A stretch of DNA of 64,000 bases, from the NCBI RefSeq assembly GCF_001971585.1, contig NZ_CP019323.1:2346053-2410052 (forward strand). The letters are read 5' to 3'. Source of the stretch: Companilactobacillus allii (GTDB lineage Bacteria > Bacillota > Bacilli > Lactobacillales > Lactobacillaceae). A program made the translations under genes and the position numbers. Numbering within the stretch: the first letter of the stretch is position 1; the number at the start of each line of letters is the position of its first letter. The notes under the pieces are model-generated. The model had not been told where the DNA came from and did no database searches. It saw only the letters and a list, made by a program, of their open reading frames with translations. This document shows positions 1 to 10,083 of this stretch, in pieces.

Positions 1-1167
1 TAATTTATCTAAATTTATTGAAGTTTTCATATCCTTAAATTGACGCATATAAAAGCTATATTTCTTGGTATCAAAAGCACCCAAGAATGGATCAGATGCA
101 CTTTGCAATATTAATTGGCTATCAACAATATTTTGACCCTGACTGTTGTTTTTGTCAGTATACAATTCGTCATTGTTATAAATTGGAAGAGCTTGCTTTG
201 CTTGAAGAACCAAATAATTTTTATCGAGATCTCTTAATAAGATCAAATAACAAAGTGTTCCAACACTACCTACACCAACGCTATGTCTAACTACATCTAT
301 AACGTTGAAATCTTCAAGAAATAACCTGACATCACTACGCTGTTTTTTCTTGTATTTACTATAGCCATCAATAAGTGCTTTAAAATCTTCTTTACTAATA
401 TGTTGTGTTACCGGCTTATTCTCAACAAATTTTCGTTCACCGAGTTCATTTACAGTCGTGTATTTTTCAATAACTAATTTTGAATTACTTTTTTGTGCTT
501 TTTTAATACTTTTTGTAATCAGTTTCTCAAATGATTGTTGGAAATATTCCTCATTATCTTTTAAATCACCGAATATTTCAGTGATATTTTGTAAAGTATT
601 AGGTAAAATAAAACGTTTCATTTCAGATATCTTAGTCATATGTTTCAAAGTATCAAAATAAGTATGAACCGTCTTCAATAAGAATTCCTGAATGTCAGTT
701 TCTTCAAAAGAATGAGATCTAGCAACTAATAACGCACTTATCAAGAATCTTTTTAAGTCATATTCCCAATAACTCAAATGTGCCTCATCAAAATCATTCA
801 TGTCAAAAAGTAATTGTCCTTCTGATGAACCGTAGAAACCAAAGTTTCCCAGATGTGCATCCCCACCTATCAAAACCTTGATTCCACTATCAGGTCGGTT
901 TGATAGATCATAATGCATAACATCAGCTGTTCCACGGAAATATGCAAACAGTGACTTCGACATTCGTTCACGTTTTACCTCAATTAATTCTGGAACTAAT
1001 AACTTATTTTTGATATTTAAAATCTTATGAATATTTCTTTTCTCTGGTACAAATTGATCAAAATCTTCAGGAACCATGGTCGCAAAGTAACGGCCTTTAA
1101 TAATTAATTGTTCCGTACTCTTAAAAGCGTCGGTATCCTGGAAAGTATATGGTGTAGGATTTGTCAT
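1..1167 (-). CDS. DUF2252 family protein (3' end beyond window)
   Basis: The minus-strand frame is open from an ATG at 1167 to the left edge (389 codons) with no stop, so the C-terminus is missing. The start is preceded by a clear AAGGAG ribosome site. The protein begins MTNPTPYTFQDTD and contains LIGGDAHLGNFGF followed by LLFDMNDFDEAH. This arrangement resembles the D-x-H-x-x-N and D-x-N-D-F-D-E signatures of the DUF2252 family, which is distantly related to aminoglycoside-phosphotransferase-like kinases. Its biochemical role is not established. It is transcribed away from the PPOX gene at 1425. Confidence 0.8.
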   Translation of the reverse strand, partial: MTNPTPYTFQDTDAFKSTEQLIIKGRYFATMVPEDFDQFVPEKRNIHKILNIKNKLLVPELIEVKRERMSKSLFAYFRGTADVMHYDLSNRPDSGIKVLIGGDAHLGNFGFYGSSEGQLLFDMNDFDEAHLSYWEYDLKRFLISALLVARSHSFEETDIQEFLLKTVHTYFDTLKHMTKISEMKRFILPNTLQNITEIFGDLKDNEEYFQQSFEKLITKSIKKAQKSNSKLVIEKYTTVNELGERKFVENKPVTQHISKEDFKALIDGYSKYKKKQRSDVRLFLEDFNVIDVVRHSVGVGSVGTLCYLILLRDLDKNYLVLQAKQALPIYNNDELYTDKNNSQGQNIVDSQLILQSASDPFLGAFDTKKYSFYMRQFKDMKTSINLDKL

Positions 1168-1350
1168 CGTTTCATCTCCTTAAAGTAATTATACAATAGT
1201 GCGACTAAATAATTAGTGACAATTGTACGTTTAGTTCAGGGATTATATGAAATTGAACTTAAATTAATCTTTATTCCTTGCTTGATCCTAATTAAATTAC
1301 GTAATGTATGTTTAATTCGCTCTAAAGTTAATTGATTGTCAAAATATACG

Positions 1351-1387
1351 AACGTACGTTTAGAAAAAACTAAAAATAAGTTATAAT
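1351..1387 (+). promoter_or_regulatory. Putative promoter and palindromic operator of the PPOX gene
   Basis: A perfect 10-bp palindrome AACGTACGTT lies at 1351-1360, and a TATAAT-type -10 lies at 1382-1387, with a weak TTTAGA at 1359-1364 as the only -35 at usual spacing. Related ACGTTTAG words recur near 1225. No adjacent regulator gene is visible in the window, so the cognate factor is unknown. Confidence 0.4.
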
Positions 1388-1424
1388 TGGAACACATACT
1401 AAATATACTAAGGAGAATCAACTA

Positions 1425-1862
1425 ATGGACATTTCACTATTAAAACAAGTACTTACAACTACCAATAAAATTGCACTAAGTACGTCGATCGATAACCAGG
1501 CGAATGTTAAAATCGTTAACTTTGTTTGGTTTGATAACACTCCAGACACATTATATTTCTCATCTGTTCGTGGTACCAATGGTGTTGCTGACTACGACAA
1601 AAGCCCAAGTGTTGCCATTATTACTATTCCTAACAGTGATACAATTGGTAATCCCTACATTAGAACACAAAATGTCACTTTACAGCATTCAGACAAAGTA
1701 ATGAAAGACCTGTTACCACGTTATTTGGAAACAGTTCCCAATTATCAAAAGGTGTGGGAATTAATTGGTCCTAAACTACAAGTATTTGAATTGAAACTGC
1801 GAGATGTCTATGTTGACGCTGGTTTAGATAAAGAAAAAGTTATTTTGAAATTTAAAAATTAA
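1425..1862 (+). CDS. Pyridoxamine 5'-phosphate oxidase-fold (PPOX) flavin-binding protein
   Basis: This 145-residue protein has the layout of small split-barrel FMN-binding proteins. It has an N-terminal helix, strand KIALSTSIDNQANVKIVNF, then TLYFSSVRGT and VAIITI. Family members bind FMN, F420 or haem, and some are general-stress reductases; the substrate cannot be read here. The ATG at 1425 follows an AAGGAGAATC ribosome site. It is monocistronic and ends at a copy of the intergenic inverted repeat, facing the convergent peptidase gene at 2045. Confidence 0.75.
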   Translation: MDISLLKQVLTTTNKIALSTSIDNQANVKIVNFVWFDNTPDTLYFSSVRGTNGVADYDKSPSVAIITIPNSDTIGNPYIRTQNVTLQHSDKVMKDLLPRYLETVPNYQKVWELIGPKLQVFELKLRDVYVDAGLDKEKVILKFKN

Positions 1863-2044
1863 AACATGTGCCAAAACACAATTCAATATAATTCAAGAGG
1901 TGTCTTGATATAACTTGTTTTCTTACGAAAACGTGTGCCAAAACACAATTTTCTCGATATAAGCCTAAAAGGCCAGTATTTACATGCGTAAATACTGGCC
2001 TTTTAGGCTTATAAACGAAAACTGAACGTGTTTTGTCACACTCT
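1863..2044. repeat. Intergenic nested inverted repeat, copy A
   Basis: The core is a perfect 25-bp stem with a 4-base loop (1959-2012). Around it an outer arm with GTGTGCCAAAACAC (1932-1945) is complemented by GTGTTTTGTCACAC near 2028-2042. A second copy of the 5' arm sits at 1865-1880. It lies between the convergent stops of the PPOX gene and the M50 peptidase gene. It probably works as a bidirectional terminator, and it belongs to the dispersed family described in the findings. Confidence 0.8.
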
Positions 2045-2824
2045 CTAAAATATATTAAACATTCCTATAATCTTAATCACAACAATCGCCAGCAACATAC
2101 TTAATGCGGCATGAACCATAAACAAAATTGAAAATGACGTGAATTCAAGTAAGTAATTATTTAAAGTATCCATCTTACCCAATAAAATAAACACATTACC
2201 AATTACAAATTGAACAACTACCCAAGGTAGTATTCCTTTATTTACTGTTTGAAAATCAGCATCACTCAAATCATATCCAGTACTAGCAATCATGATTGTT
2301 AGTACTAAATACAATAAGATCATCGACCAAGTTCCGTTTGTATATGACGTCTTAAGATTATTCAAGACCAATTCTGTAATACCACTGAGTGTAATATCTG
2401 TATTTGAACCTAAACCACTAAAGCTTAAACGTGCATTCAGCATTATTTTTTGTAACAAATATAACACTATCGAACACATATAATAAGGAGCCAATCCAAT
2501 GAAAAAATTACCTAATCGTTGATAAATATTCTTTTCATTCCATGTATGCTCGACTGATCCAAGAGAGCCCGAGTTGCGATAATTAAAATTCAATAACTGG
2601 ACCTTTTTCACATTATGACCAAATATAAAAGCAAAAATGGCATGTCCTAATTCATGAATAATCACACCAAGACCACCAACGACCAACTGGCTATTATTTC
2701 CCAAATTATTAACCAAAACACTCTTTGCCACATGACCAAACCATGATACTAATCTGGCTGTCAAATATGGCACCAATGTGAAGGCCACGATTATTTCTAA
2801 GATCCATTTCAGATAATCACTCAA
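2045..2824 (-). CDS. M50-like membrane metallopeptidase
   Basis: This 259-residue polytopic protein carries H-E-L-G-H at residues 57-61 inside a hydrophobic stretch, the zinc motif of site-2-protease/M50-like peptidases. At least five further membrane segments follow. The start is TTG at 2824, supported by AAGGAGAG five bases upstream; no better ATG exists. It is the last gene of the exopolysaccharide transcription unit, 31 bp after the c-di-GMP receptor, so a role in envelope or polysaccharide maturation is plausible but inferred. It could equally be an unrelated DUF-type membrane protein with a HExxH motif. Confidence 0.65.
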   Translation of the reverse strand: MSDYLKWILEIIVAFTLVPYLTARLVSWFGHVAKSVLVNNLGNNSQLVVGGLGVIIHELGHAIFAFIFGHNVKKVQLLNFNYRNSGSLGSVEHTWNEKNIYQRLGNFFIGLAPYYMCSIVLYLLQKIMLNARLSFSGLGSNTDITLSGITELVLNNLKTSYTNGTWSMILLYLVLTIMIASTGYDLSDADFQTVNKGILPWVVVQFVIGNVFILLGKMDTLNNYLLEFTSFSILFMVHAALSMLLAIVVIKIIGMFNIF

Positions 2825-2855
2825 AAGAACTCTCCTTCACAATGTAGATTTTAAA

Positions 2856-3710
2856 TTAAACATCATACTGTGTCTCTCTTACAGCAGCATTTAATAGATC
2901 ATAAGGTGTCTTCATCTTTTCTCCATCCCATGAGGCAATACCAACAACAAGTGAAATAGCCATTGTTGATAAGTCTGGATTATTCTTAAGACGCTCATCG
3001 AATCCTTCTTTTACACGATTAGTTGCAATTGTTGTACCATCAGCATTTGAGAACAATAAAATGGCCCATGTAGGATCATCATTATTAACCAAATAAATAA
3101 TATCGTTGATTCTTGTCTTGTCCTTAATGGCATCTGTTGTCATCTGCAATAATGATTGCACTTGGTGTTCACTCATCATACGACGAATATCATTATAATA
3201 TCCAATTTTTATAACAGCCGTAGTAACTGGTAACTGAAATCGTTTGTTTGTTTCAGCATAGACTGCTGTATCTTCCATATAAGCAACTGTAGTACGAAGA
3301 TGCGTTTGCTCATCAAAGGCACCTTGTTCGACCATCGCCGTACGTAATTCAGCGTTGGCATCTTGCAATTTCAATTGATTATATGTCATACAATAAAGCG
3401 TCAAACAAAGAAGAATTGGAATCACCATCCAAAATGCTAACTGCCAATGAATCGTACTTCCCTTGGCGACGTATTGATATACCATTATTGTTGCCTGCAT
3501 GGCAATAAATAATATATTGGCAATTAAACTCGGCATGATACCGAAGAAATACGTCAGCATCAACAAAGCTACTGTTCCAAACAAATAAATAACATTTAAC
3601 AATACCTGACCCGATAGTGACATTAAAATGGCTGTGGCACTGAACAAAACCAGAAACATTAATAAGCCAACATCGGCTAACAAAGAAGTCCGTTGATCTT
3701 TATTTCCCAT
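2856..3710 (-). CDS. pssE: Membrane c-di-GMP receptor with degenerate GGDEF domain (PssE-like)
   Basis: This 284-residue protein has about four N-terminal membrane helices (residues 11-110), a short helical linker, and a C-terminal domain that aligns with GGDEF. The catalytic G-G-D-E-F is replaced by N-N-D-D-P (209-213), so cyclase activity should be lost. The inhibitory-site motif R-x-x-D survives as R200-I-N-D203, exactly five residues upstream as in active cyclases. This matches c-di-GMP receptors such as PelD and Listeria PssE that switch on polysaccharide synthesis. The start overlaps the BcsB-like gene by 11 bp. The symbol follows the Listeria operon and is tentative. Confidence 0.75.
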   Translation of the reverse strand: MGNKDQRTSLLADVGLLMFLVLFSATAILMSLSGQVLLNVIYLFGTVALLMLTYFFGIMPSLIANILFIAMQATIMVYQYVAKGSTIHWQLAFWMVIPILLCLTLYCMTYNQLKLQDANAELRTAMVEQGAFDEQTHLRTTVAYMEDTAVYAETNKRFQLPVTTAVIKIGYYNDIRRMMSEHQVQSLLQMTTDAIKDKTRINDIIYLVNNDDPTWAILLFSNADGTTIATNRVKEGFDERLKNNPDLSTMAISLVVGIASWDGEKMKTPYDLLNAAVRETQYDV

Positions 3711-5826
3711 GCTTGTGACCTCCGCTCATCAATCCTTGTTTTCTCATTACTAAGAATACAGCCGCACCGATTATGATAATAGCTACTAAAGCTAAGACTA
3801 AATAAATTATCAATTGCGTATTATTACTAATCAGTTGCTTAGTAGTCAATGACTTATCAATTGCTTTATTCTTCTTAAAGCGATATCCATAATGTGTATT
3901 ATTCGTATCAACTACAATACCATCCCCAGAATATTGTTGTATATTAGCTTGAAAGTTGATTTGTGTTGAAGCCAAATATACAGCATTATCGTTAGCACCA
4001 GTAACAACCAACATTCCTCTTTTGTCATTATAAGGAGAACGTAACAGTTGTGCTGTACCTATAGTCTTACCATAATTATGTTCGATACTTAACTTTTCAT
4101 TTGAAATTATTCTACTAAAATTCTTAGAATATTTAAAGTATAATTTTGAATTCAATGACTTGATCATAGCATTATTCTTAGGCGTACCAATAACGATAAC
4201 GTTCTTATTCTTCAGCACATTTTTACTTGGCATTTTAGAATAAAATTGAATATTACCAGTATTACTCTTTGAAAAATTACCAATTAGATTGAATACATTG
4301 GTCAAAGTTTTGAAATCATCGTCACTTAATTTATTGGGAGCAACTACAGCAATATTATCGTATGTCTGATTATTTATAAATAATGTTGGGTAGTTACTGA
4401 ATAATAAGTCATTACTACGCTTAGACTTAACATACATCTTTGATTGCGTATCTACTTCGGCCCAAGGTGTTTGACTGTTGTCAGAACTATTTTGATCTTC
4501 CATTTCTAGATCAAAACCAACACTAACAGTAAAACTATTGCCAAGGTCCAATCCTCTTGGAACTTTGACAGTCAAAGTATCATTATCAGCACGAACTGAA
4601 CTTAACTTCTTACTTCCCAGTGTTGTGCCATTGATCTTAATTGTAACTAGCGATCGATGGAAGTTAAGGTTTTTGCTATAACGGAATTTCAAATAAACTT
4701 CGGAACCATCGGCGTTGGTACGATCATTTGGCAAACTAACCAAATAGTCACTTTCACGATGCCCAGCACCAGTAATAGTATCAATTGATGAAGTCAAAGT
4801 TTTGACACCATTGTCATGCAATGAAGATGTAAACGTTGCTGTTGAATCAGTGATATATTCTGTACTCTGTGTAGATTCTTTCATCAACTCAGCATTAGCA
4901 ACGAATCTAGCCGCCTTTTTTAATAACGACCCAGTATTTGCGGTTACGATCAGATACCGTTTACCACCGTTATAATAGGTCTTGATCACACCACGACCAT
5001 TGATTTCTTCAGATGAAATTTGCTTTTTGAATTCTGAGGCTAAGTGATTGTATTTGGCAATAACCATTACATAATCACCATCTGAAGAGTTTATCTTATC
5101 CATTTTTACAACCGGAATCTGGTCATTTACAGTAGTAATAACACGAGATTCACCGGCCAATGCGATCATACTTGCTGTAAGTTCGTAAGGAGTTGGATCA
5201 TTGGCTGTAGCGATTCTTGATCTAGCATAAGAGATCGTGTCCTGCCCTGAAAAGTGATCATAAAAGGAGTCGATAGTATCATCGGCATCTTTTAAGTCGT
5301 ACTCAAAATTAACATTTGAGCCCTTTTCAATCGTCAACCAATTGGCTGGTGTCTGGGCCAACTGATAATTATCATTATTATCAGAACTCAGAATTTGCCC
5401 TTCAATTTGAAGTTTGTTACTACCGCCCAACAACTTAACAGGCACAGTAATCGTCTTAGATTGCGTACCTGTTTTTTTGGATGGTCTAAACGAATAGAAT
5501 TTCACACCATTCAGTGAAACCGTTATATCAGACATATCACGAGTTGCTAATTGAGAAACTTGAAAGTTGAAATTAAAGGTAACTTTTTTAACATCCCAAT
5601 AATCCATCTTTGTCAGATACATATTTGATTCTACTGAACGTCCAGATAACGTCGTAGTACTATTTTGAAATTGTTGTGTATAAGTTTGCATGTCCGCAGC
5701 AGATACATTCGTAGTCGTAACCATATTGCCAAATAACACTGCTACAACAAAACATGTTACAAATAACAACTTATTGATAACGTTTTGTTTTATACCATTT
5801 TGCTTGTTTATGAAATACTTGTTCAC
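3700..5826 (-). CDS. pssD: BcsB-like exopolysaccharide synthase accessory protein (PssD-like)
   Basis: A large extracytoplasmic protein with an N-terminal hydrophobic signal (NKLLFVTCFVVAVLF) and a single C-terminal membrane anchor (QLIIYLVLALVAIIIIGAAV) followed by a basic tail. The body contains beta-rich segments with the ligand-binding layout of cellulose synthase subunit B. It should pair with the adjacent glycosyltransferase to guide the nascent glycan outside the membrane. I place the start at GTG 5826, giving about 708 residues; the reading frame stays open to 5898, but that extension lies inside the upstream gene. Even so it overlaps that gene by 56 bp, typical of a tightly coupled operon. 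Confidence 0.75.
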   Translation of the reverse strand: MNKYFINKQNGIKQNVINKLLFVTCFVVAVLFGNMVTTTNVSAADMQTYTQQFQNSTTTLSGRSVESNMYLTKMDYWDVKKVTFNFNFQVSQLATRDMSDITVSLNGVKFYSFRPSKKTGTQSKTITVPVKLLGGSNKLQIEGQILSSDNNDNYQLAQTPANWLTIEKGSNVNFEYDLKDADDTIDSFYDHFSGQDTISYARSRIATANDPTPYELTASMIALAGESRVITTVNDQIPVVKMDKINSSDGDYVMVIAKYNHLASEFKKQISSEEINGRGVIKTYYNGGKRYLIVTANTGSLLKKAARFVANAELMKESTQSTEYITDSTATFTSSLHDNGVKTLTSSIDTITGAGHRESDYLVSLPNDRTNADGSEVYLKFRYSKNLNFHRSLVTIKINGTTLGSKKLSSVRADNDTLTVKVPRGLDLGNSFTVSVGFDLEMEDQNSSDNSQTPWAEVDTQSKMYVKSKRSNDLLFSNYPTLFINNQTYDNIAVVAPNKLSDDDFKTLTNVFNLIGNFSKSNTGNIQFYSKMPSKNVLKNKNVIVIGTPKNNAMIKSLNSKLYFKYSKNFSRIISNEKLSIEHNYGKTIGTAQLLRSPYNDKRGMLVVTGANDNAVYLASTQINFQANIQQYSGDGIVVDTNNTHYGYRFKKNKAIDKSLTTKQLISNNTQLIIYLVLALVAIIIIGAAVFLVMRKQGLMSGGHKHGK

Positions 5827-7033
5827 GAATATACCCCACCATTCCGTAGGCTGCCACTGCAAGCCACATTTGACTATATACCAAGTACATAAATACAATT
5901 AATAATAAATTACTAAAGGTCAATTCCCCACGCTCAGTTGTTATCGTTACAAACGTACTTATAACAAACATTAAAACTGCAAATAACCATAGTGAATTAC
6001 TGAATCCTTGCAAATCTGAATGTGCTAACCCAGCTACTGACAATATAAATACTGAGTCTGACAATATTAATGAAGTCATCAATAAAAAGTATATTGATAA
6101 GAAGTATAGCAAATCAAATCTGATTCGACGACCTTCTTTTTTGAACAACAAATGTGCGTTCTTAACAACAACATAAATATTTCCCTTTACCCAACGAGTA
6201 CGTTGATGAAACCAAACGTCCAATGTTTGTGGCTCTTGTTCCCAAGTAACAGCCTTAGGCTGAAACCTAATACGATAGCCCATCTCATATACTCTAAAAC
6301 TTATTTCTGTATCCTCAGCTAATGCTTTAACATCCCAGCCACCAACTTTTTCAATAACACTTCTACGAATTACATAGTTAGTTCCCGGAATAGTACACAG
6401 ATTGAACAATTGTTGACGACCAGCTTGTGCCATCCATTGAAACGATAAAGTCTCAATATTGATGAATCTTGTTAACAAAGTGGCCATCTTATTACGGGTT
6501 CTAAATTTACCAATAACCGCTGCAGCCTTGTCATCTTGTAATAACTCAGCTACTAGAACTCTTAAAGCCTGATGTTCTGGAGTGTTGTCAGCATCATAAA
6601 TAGAAATAATACTACCTTTAGCTTGTTTCAGTCCGATGTTTAAAGCATTGGACTTGCCTTTACCACCATTAGTCTTATCAGTATTGATAACTTTTAATCT
6701 TTCATGTGGAAACTTATCCTGTAGATTGGCCAATAATTGTGCTGAATTATCATCCGAATTGTCATTAATAATAATGATTTCATATCTATCTTGAGGATAA
6801 TCAAAAGATAACAACGACAAAACCGTCTTAACAATTACCACACCTTCGTTATGCGCAGGAACAAGAATTGAAACGAATGGAGCTTTCTTGGGTAATTTAG
6901 GGGCTGGTTTATTAACGTTTCTTAAATACCAAGTATATCCAGCGATAGTTAATATCAAATTGACCACTAACGTTCCCCAAATCGCTATAACTGCTATAAA
7001 CAAAAATATATCTAGAATTGAAATCTCTATCAC
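5771..7033 (-). CDS. pssC: Processive family 2 glycosyltransferase, BcsA-like (PssC-like)
   Basis: This 420-residue membrane glycosyltransferase has the full GT2 motif set: PAHNEGVV, NDNSDD, the D-x-D motif in YDADN, the acceptor-site acidic pair in ALAEDTEIS, and Q-R-T-R-W near residue 280. An N-terminal membrane helix and a C-terminal cluster of four or so helices form the translocation channel. No PilZ domain follows, so control by c-di-GMP would have to come through the separate receptor encoded two genes downstream. The GTG start overlaps the upstream stop codon (GTGA). Confidence 0.85.
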   Translation of the reverse strand: MIEISILDIFLFIAVIAIWGTLVVNLILTIAGYTWYLRNVNKPAPKLPKKAPFVSILVPAHNEGVVIVKTVLSLLSFDYPQDRYEIIIINDNSDDNSAQLLANLQDKFPHERLKVINTDKTNGGKGKSNALNIGLKQAKGSIISIYDADNTPEHQALRVLVAELLQDDKAAAVIGKFRTRNKMATLLTRFINIETLSFQWMAQAGRQQLFNLCTIPGTNYVIRRSVIEKVGGWDVKALAEDTEISFRVYEMGYRIRFQPKAVTWEQEPQTLDVWFHQRTRWVKGNIYVVVKNAHLLFKKEGRRIRFDLLYFLSIYFLLMTSLILSDSVFILSVAGLAHSDLQGFSNSLWLFAVLMFVISTFVTITTERGELTFSNLLLIVFMYLVYSQMWLAVAAYGMVGYIREQVFHKQAKWYKTKRYQ

Positions 7034-8592
7034 TTCCTCTTATTAAATCTATTCCAATAAATCCTTCTACCTATTAATATGAAGACTATTAATATAATTG
7101 CAACTATTATAAATAAAATTGTTAAAACATTACCCTGAATATTGAAATAATTACTCAATACTGGCTTAGTTTTAATGGTCTCATTGAATATCTTCGACGA
7201 ATCGGCCGTACCAATCTCTTCTTGCTTACCGTTAACAAAATAATTACTGTCTTTAAACGATACCGTAGAAGTTCCAGTCGTAATTGAGGTCGACATACTC
7301 GTTGACATCGGATCGAACCACGAGAATTTCAACTTATTAACTTGTTTCTCAAAATCAACTAATCCCTTACTTGAATTGGGCATTGGGATAGTTACAGCGC
7401 TAGGAGTTGAAAATCTAGTCTCTTCAGTTTTTTTAACACTATTAAGTGATGAAGCTGATATTGCAAAAAAACTCTGCTTAGCCGCCTTTGCATCATCATC
7501 TTCACTAACGTAGACGACTTGCTTATTAGGAAGCAATATCCAATGATCCGCCTTAATCAAAAAGTTCTGACGTAGAACTTTATCCTGATTCCAAAATCCT
7601 TCAGAACTGATTCCAATCGGATAAACTTGTCCTTTAGCCAAACTTACCACATAACTCGTTAGCCGCTGGCGCAAATCATTCCCACTATCAACACCGGGAC
7701 CACCAATTTCTGGAGACCTTATAAAAATGACTCCTCCACGGTTCTCGATATTTCTTAACACTGCCGTAAATTTACTAAAAGCTTTCATTTCTGTATTTTT
7801 GGATACCGTTGTAGTACTAATTGCAAACGGAATACTATTCTCATAACAAAACTTACTTAATTGATCAAGAATCTTTAAATCACTAACCGGTGTTACATCG
7901 GTAATTGTCAATAATGGTTGATAACTTCCAGCACGATTAAATAACTTGGCAATCATTTCTGTCGCCGTAATCAGACTCAATCCCTTAGAATCAAAATACG
8001 GCAAAAATCCATAATTGCCATTAATTACTCCATACCCATAGATCTTGGCATTTTCTTGTTGGGTACTCAAAGTACCGATCTGTTGTGATCCACTAGGCAA
8101 ATCTTGTAAAACATCTATCGTTTCACTAAACGGTAACACCTGGCTAGTGTTCTTATTTTTTAAAATCAATTGTTGTTGATACAGCCGAGTCGACTTAGCT
8201 CCAAGCTGTGTTTTCTCCTCACTAGTCAGCTCATCTCCAATATGAAGTTTGATTCCCGAAAATTTGGATCTATCTTTGATAAATGTCTTATTAGTTAAAC
8301 CAACTTGTTTCCAATTGATCATAGTGATTACACCAACATACTTCTTCGTTAACATGCCAGATTTATAATCATTTTGAGACAATGTTTTAACCTGTAGATT
8401 CATACTGGTTAAACTGCGTTGTAATGCATCAACTTTTACATCGTATTGATCAGTCGTGTTTTTTGAATCATAGACCAGCATCACCTTGTTTGAAGTCGCG
8501 GCTTCAGCTTTAACTAATTGCGTGCTGAACACATAAAATAGCAACGGCAGACAAAGAAGACTCACTAACTTACTTAGTTTATTTAGCCTCAT
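7030..8592 (-). CDS. pssB: DUF2334-type exported protein (PssB-like)
   Basis: Exported protein with an N-terminal signal (LSKLVSLLCLPLLFYVFST) and a C-terminal membrane anchor (VLTILFIIVAIILIVFILIG). The middle contains LLTITDVTPVSD and IFIRSPEIGG, resembling the DUF2334/polysaccharide-deacetylase-like fold. A deacetylase role on the secreted glycan is the family-based guess. The upstream ATG at 8661 lies within the preceding gene; ATG 8592, with AGGAG ten bases ahead and overlapping the previous stop, is preferred and exposes the signal peptide at the terminus. The resulting protein has 520 residues. Confidence 0.7.
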   Translation of the reverse strand: MRLNKLSKLVSLLCLPLLFYVFSTQLVKAEAATSNKVMLVYDSKNTTDQYDVKVDALQRSLTSMNLQVKTLSQNDYKSGMLTKKYVGVITMINWKQVGLTNKTFIKDRSKFSGIKLHIGDELTSEEKTQLGAKSTRLYQQQLILKNKNTSQVLPFSETIDVLQDLPSGSQQIGTLSTQQENAKIYGYGVINGNYGFLPYFDSKGLSLITATEMIAKLFNRAGSYQPLLTITDVTPVSDLKILDQLSKFCYENSIPFAISTTTVSKNTEMKAFSKFTAVLRNIENRGGVIFIRSPEIGGPGVDSGNDLRQRLTSYVVSLAKGQVYPIGISSEGFWNQDKVLRQNFLIKADHWILLPNKQVVYVSEDDDAKAAKQSFFAISASSLNSVKKTEETRFSTPSAVTIPMPNSSKGLVDFEKQVNKLKFSWFDPMSTSMSTSITTGTSTVSFKDSNYFVNGKQEEIGTADSSKIFNETIKTKPVLSNYFNIQGNVLTILFIIVAIILIVFILIGRRIYWNRFNKRK

Positions 8593-10072
8593 CCAAGAAC
8601 TCCTCTCTTGGGGACGTATCCCATAATCGATGATGTAAAACATCCGAAATAAACAAGACAAACATCAAATCAAGACTAAGTGGAGTCATGAATATATGCT
8701 TAGCCAAATCGGCATCACCATCACCAACAATAGCAATAATGGGTACGAAGAATACGATCGTACATAGCCCAAAGACTAGAAAGAATCTCACTACTCCATG
8801 CGGTCTTTTCTCTCTTAAGTCCATATATAATCCAACACTATAACAGCTGATCAAACCGATCAACAACATGATAATAAACGCAAACTTTCCTGGGAAAAAT
8901 GCTCCCATAAATTGACTATAGGTTGTAAAATATCGAAGCTGTTTACTAGGCTTGTGACTGCTGGGAATATAATCACCAACTGCCTTTACCTGTGTGATCA
9001 TAATATCTTGTGAAGCTAGATCCATCAGTACTCCGAATTGCTTAGGATTATGAGCATAATATTTCAATGTCCAACCAATACCATTATTAGGCAATAATTT
9101 CTTTTGAATGACGCCATTATCTACTTTTATAACCGTGTAAGTTTTGGGATAATAATCTTCCTCTCGCAACAACGCAAACTGCTCATCCATCCCCTGTTTT
9201 TCGATTTTCTTACTAGGATCACCAGTATCCATCAAAACACCATGTGTGAATGACTGATATTGATTAACATCATTAAACTCTTTTTTGATAGCGGTATATG
9301 TGAATACACCTGTACCCATCAAAACAAACATACCCAGCATAATGGCAAATCTTCTCGCCCTAAAATGTGGCAAAAACATCATACCGATCGAAACAGCTGA
9401 AAAACTTAATGCCAGTGGCGCATTCTGTGATTTATCAGTAATCAGCAATATTATACTGACAAAAAACAAAGTGATCATAGGCCAATTTCTCTTATAACTT
9501 CCCTTTGCCAGTAACATTATTGCCGCAAAACCATACAGCATAAAAATATACATAACTGGTTCAGCAAAAAATGAATTGAAATACAGTGTAAACGATGAAT
9601 CAGCAAAAACTAATACTACTAGAAGTGCTACCATATAGCTTCTAACTCGCTTATATGGATAAACAAATGACTTAGTCAACAAATAAATTGCGCCTAAATA
9701 AAAAACATAATAAACCGCACCCAAAAATCTTATATCAAAGAATTTGGTACTATAAAATATTTTATTAAAAAACAATGCTATCTGAATAAAAATAGTCTGT
9801 GATGAAAAAGCTATCATCCCATTTTCATTAAAATATTGATAGATTCCAAATTTTGTCACAACATAATCAATTGTGGACGTATGATCATAAGGCAATCTAT
9901 AAATGCTGTTGGTTAACATTGCACGATAAAAGTCACCATTGTCAGCATATCCATGTATTGGTGAGACAAACAATAAAACACCACTTATAATTGCCGCCAA
10001 TATTGTTGCTAGTAATGCTGGTGAAATATAATCACTGAATTTTACCAACAATTTTTTTGTAATTATTTTCAA
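8579..10072 (-). CDS. pssA: Polytopic membrane protein of the exopolysaccharide operon (PssA-like)
   Basis: This 497-residue protein has about ten hydrophobic helices and an extended loop of roughly 150 residues (about 240-390) between helices, a layout seen in glycan-polymerase or GT-C-type membrane proteins. I do not recognise catalytic residues. Translation starts at TTG 10072 with GAGG nine bases upstream, only 11 bp after the GH8 gene stop. Its position between the hydrolase and the DUF2334 gene matches pssA of the Listeria pss operon, which is the main basis for the name. Confidence 0.6.
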   Translation of the reverse strand: MKIITKKLLVKFSDYISPALLATILAAIISGVLLFVSPIHGYADNGDFYRAMLTNSIYRLPYDHTSTIDYVVTKFGIYQYFNENGMIAFSSQTIFIQIALFFNKIFYSTKFFDIRFLGAVYYVFYLGAIYLLTKSFVYPYKRVRSYMVALLVVLVFADSSFTLYFNSFFAEPVMYIFMLYGFAAIMLLAKGSYKRNWPMITLFFVSIILLITDKSQNAPLALSFSAVSIGMMFLPHFRARRFAIMLGMFVLMGTGVFTYTAIKKEFNDVNQYQSFTHGVLMDTGDPSKKIEKQGMDEQFALLREEDYYPKTYTVIKVDNGVIQKKLLPNNGIGWTLKYYAHNPKQFGVLMDLASQDIMITQVKAVGDYIPSSHKPSKQLRYFTTYSQFMGAFFPGKFAFIIMLLIGLISCYSVGLYMDLREKRPHGVVRFFLVFGLCTIVFFVPIIAIVGDGDADLAKHIFMTPLSLDLMFVLFISDVLHHRLWDTSPREEFLDEAK

Positions 10073-10083
10073 GTTAATCTACC

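Noticed and set aside
1236-1421. 61-codon minus-strand frame before the PPOX gene
   Set aside because: Lies across the promoter and operator of the PPOX gene; no ribosome site.
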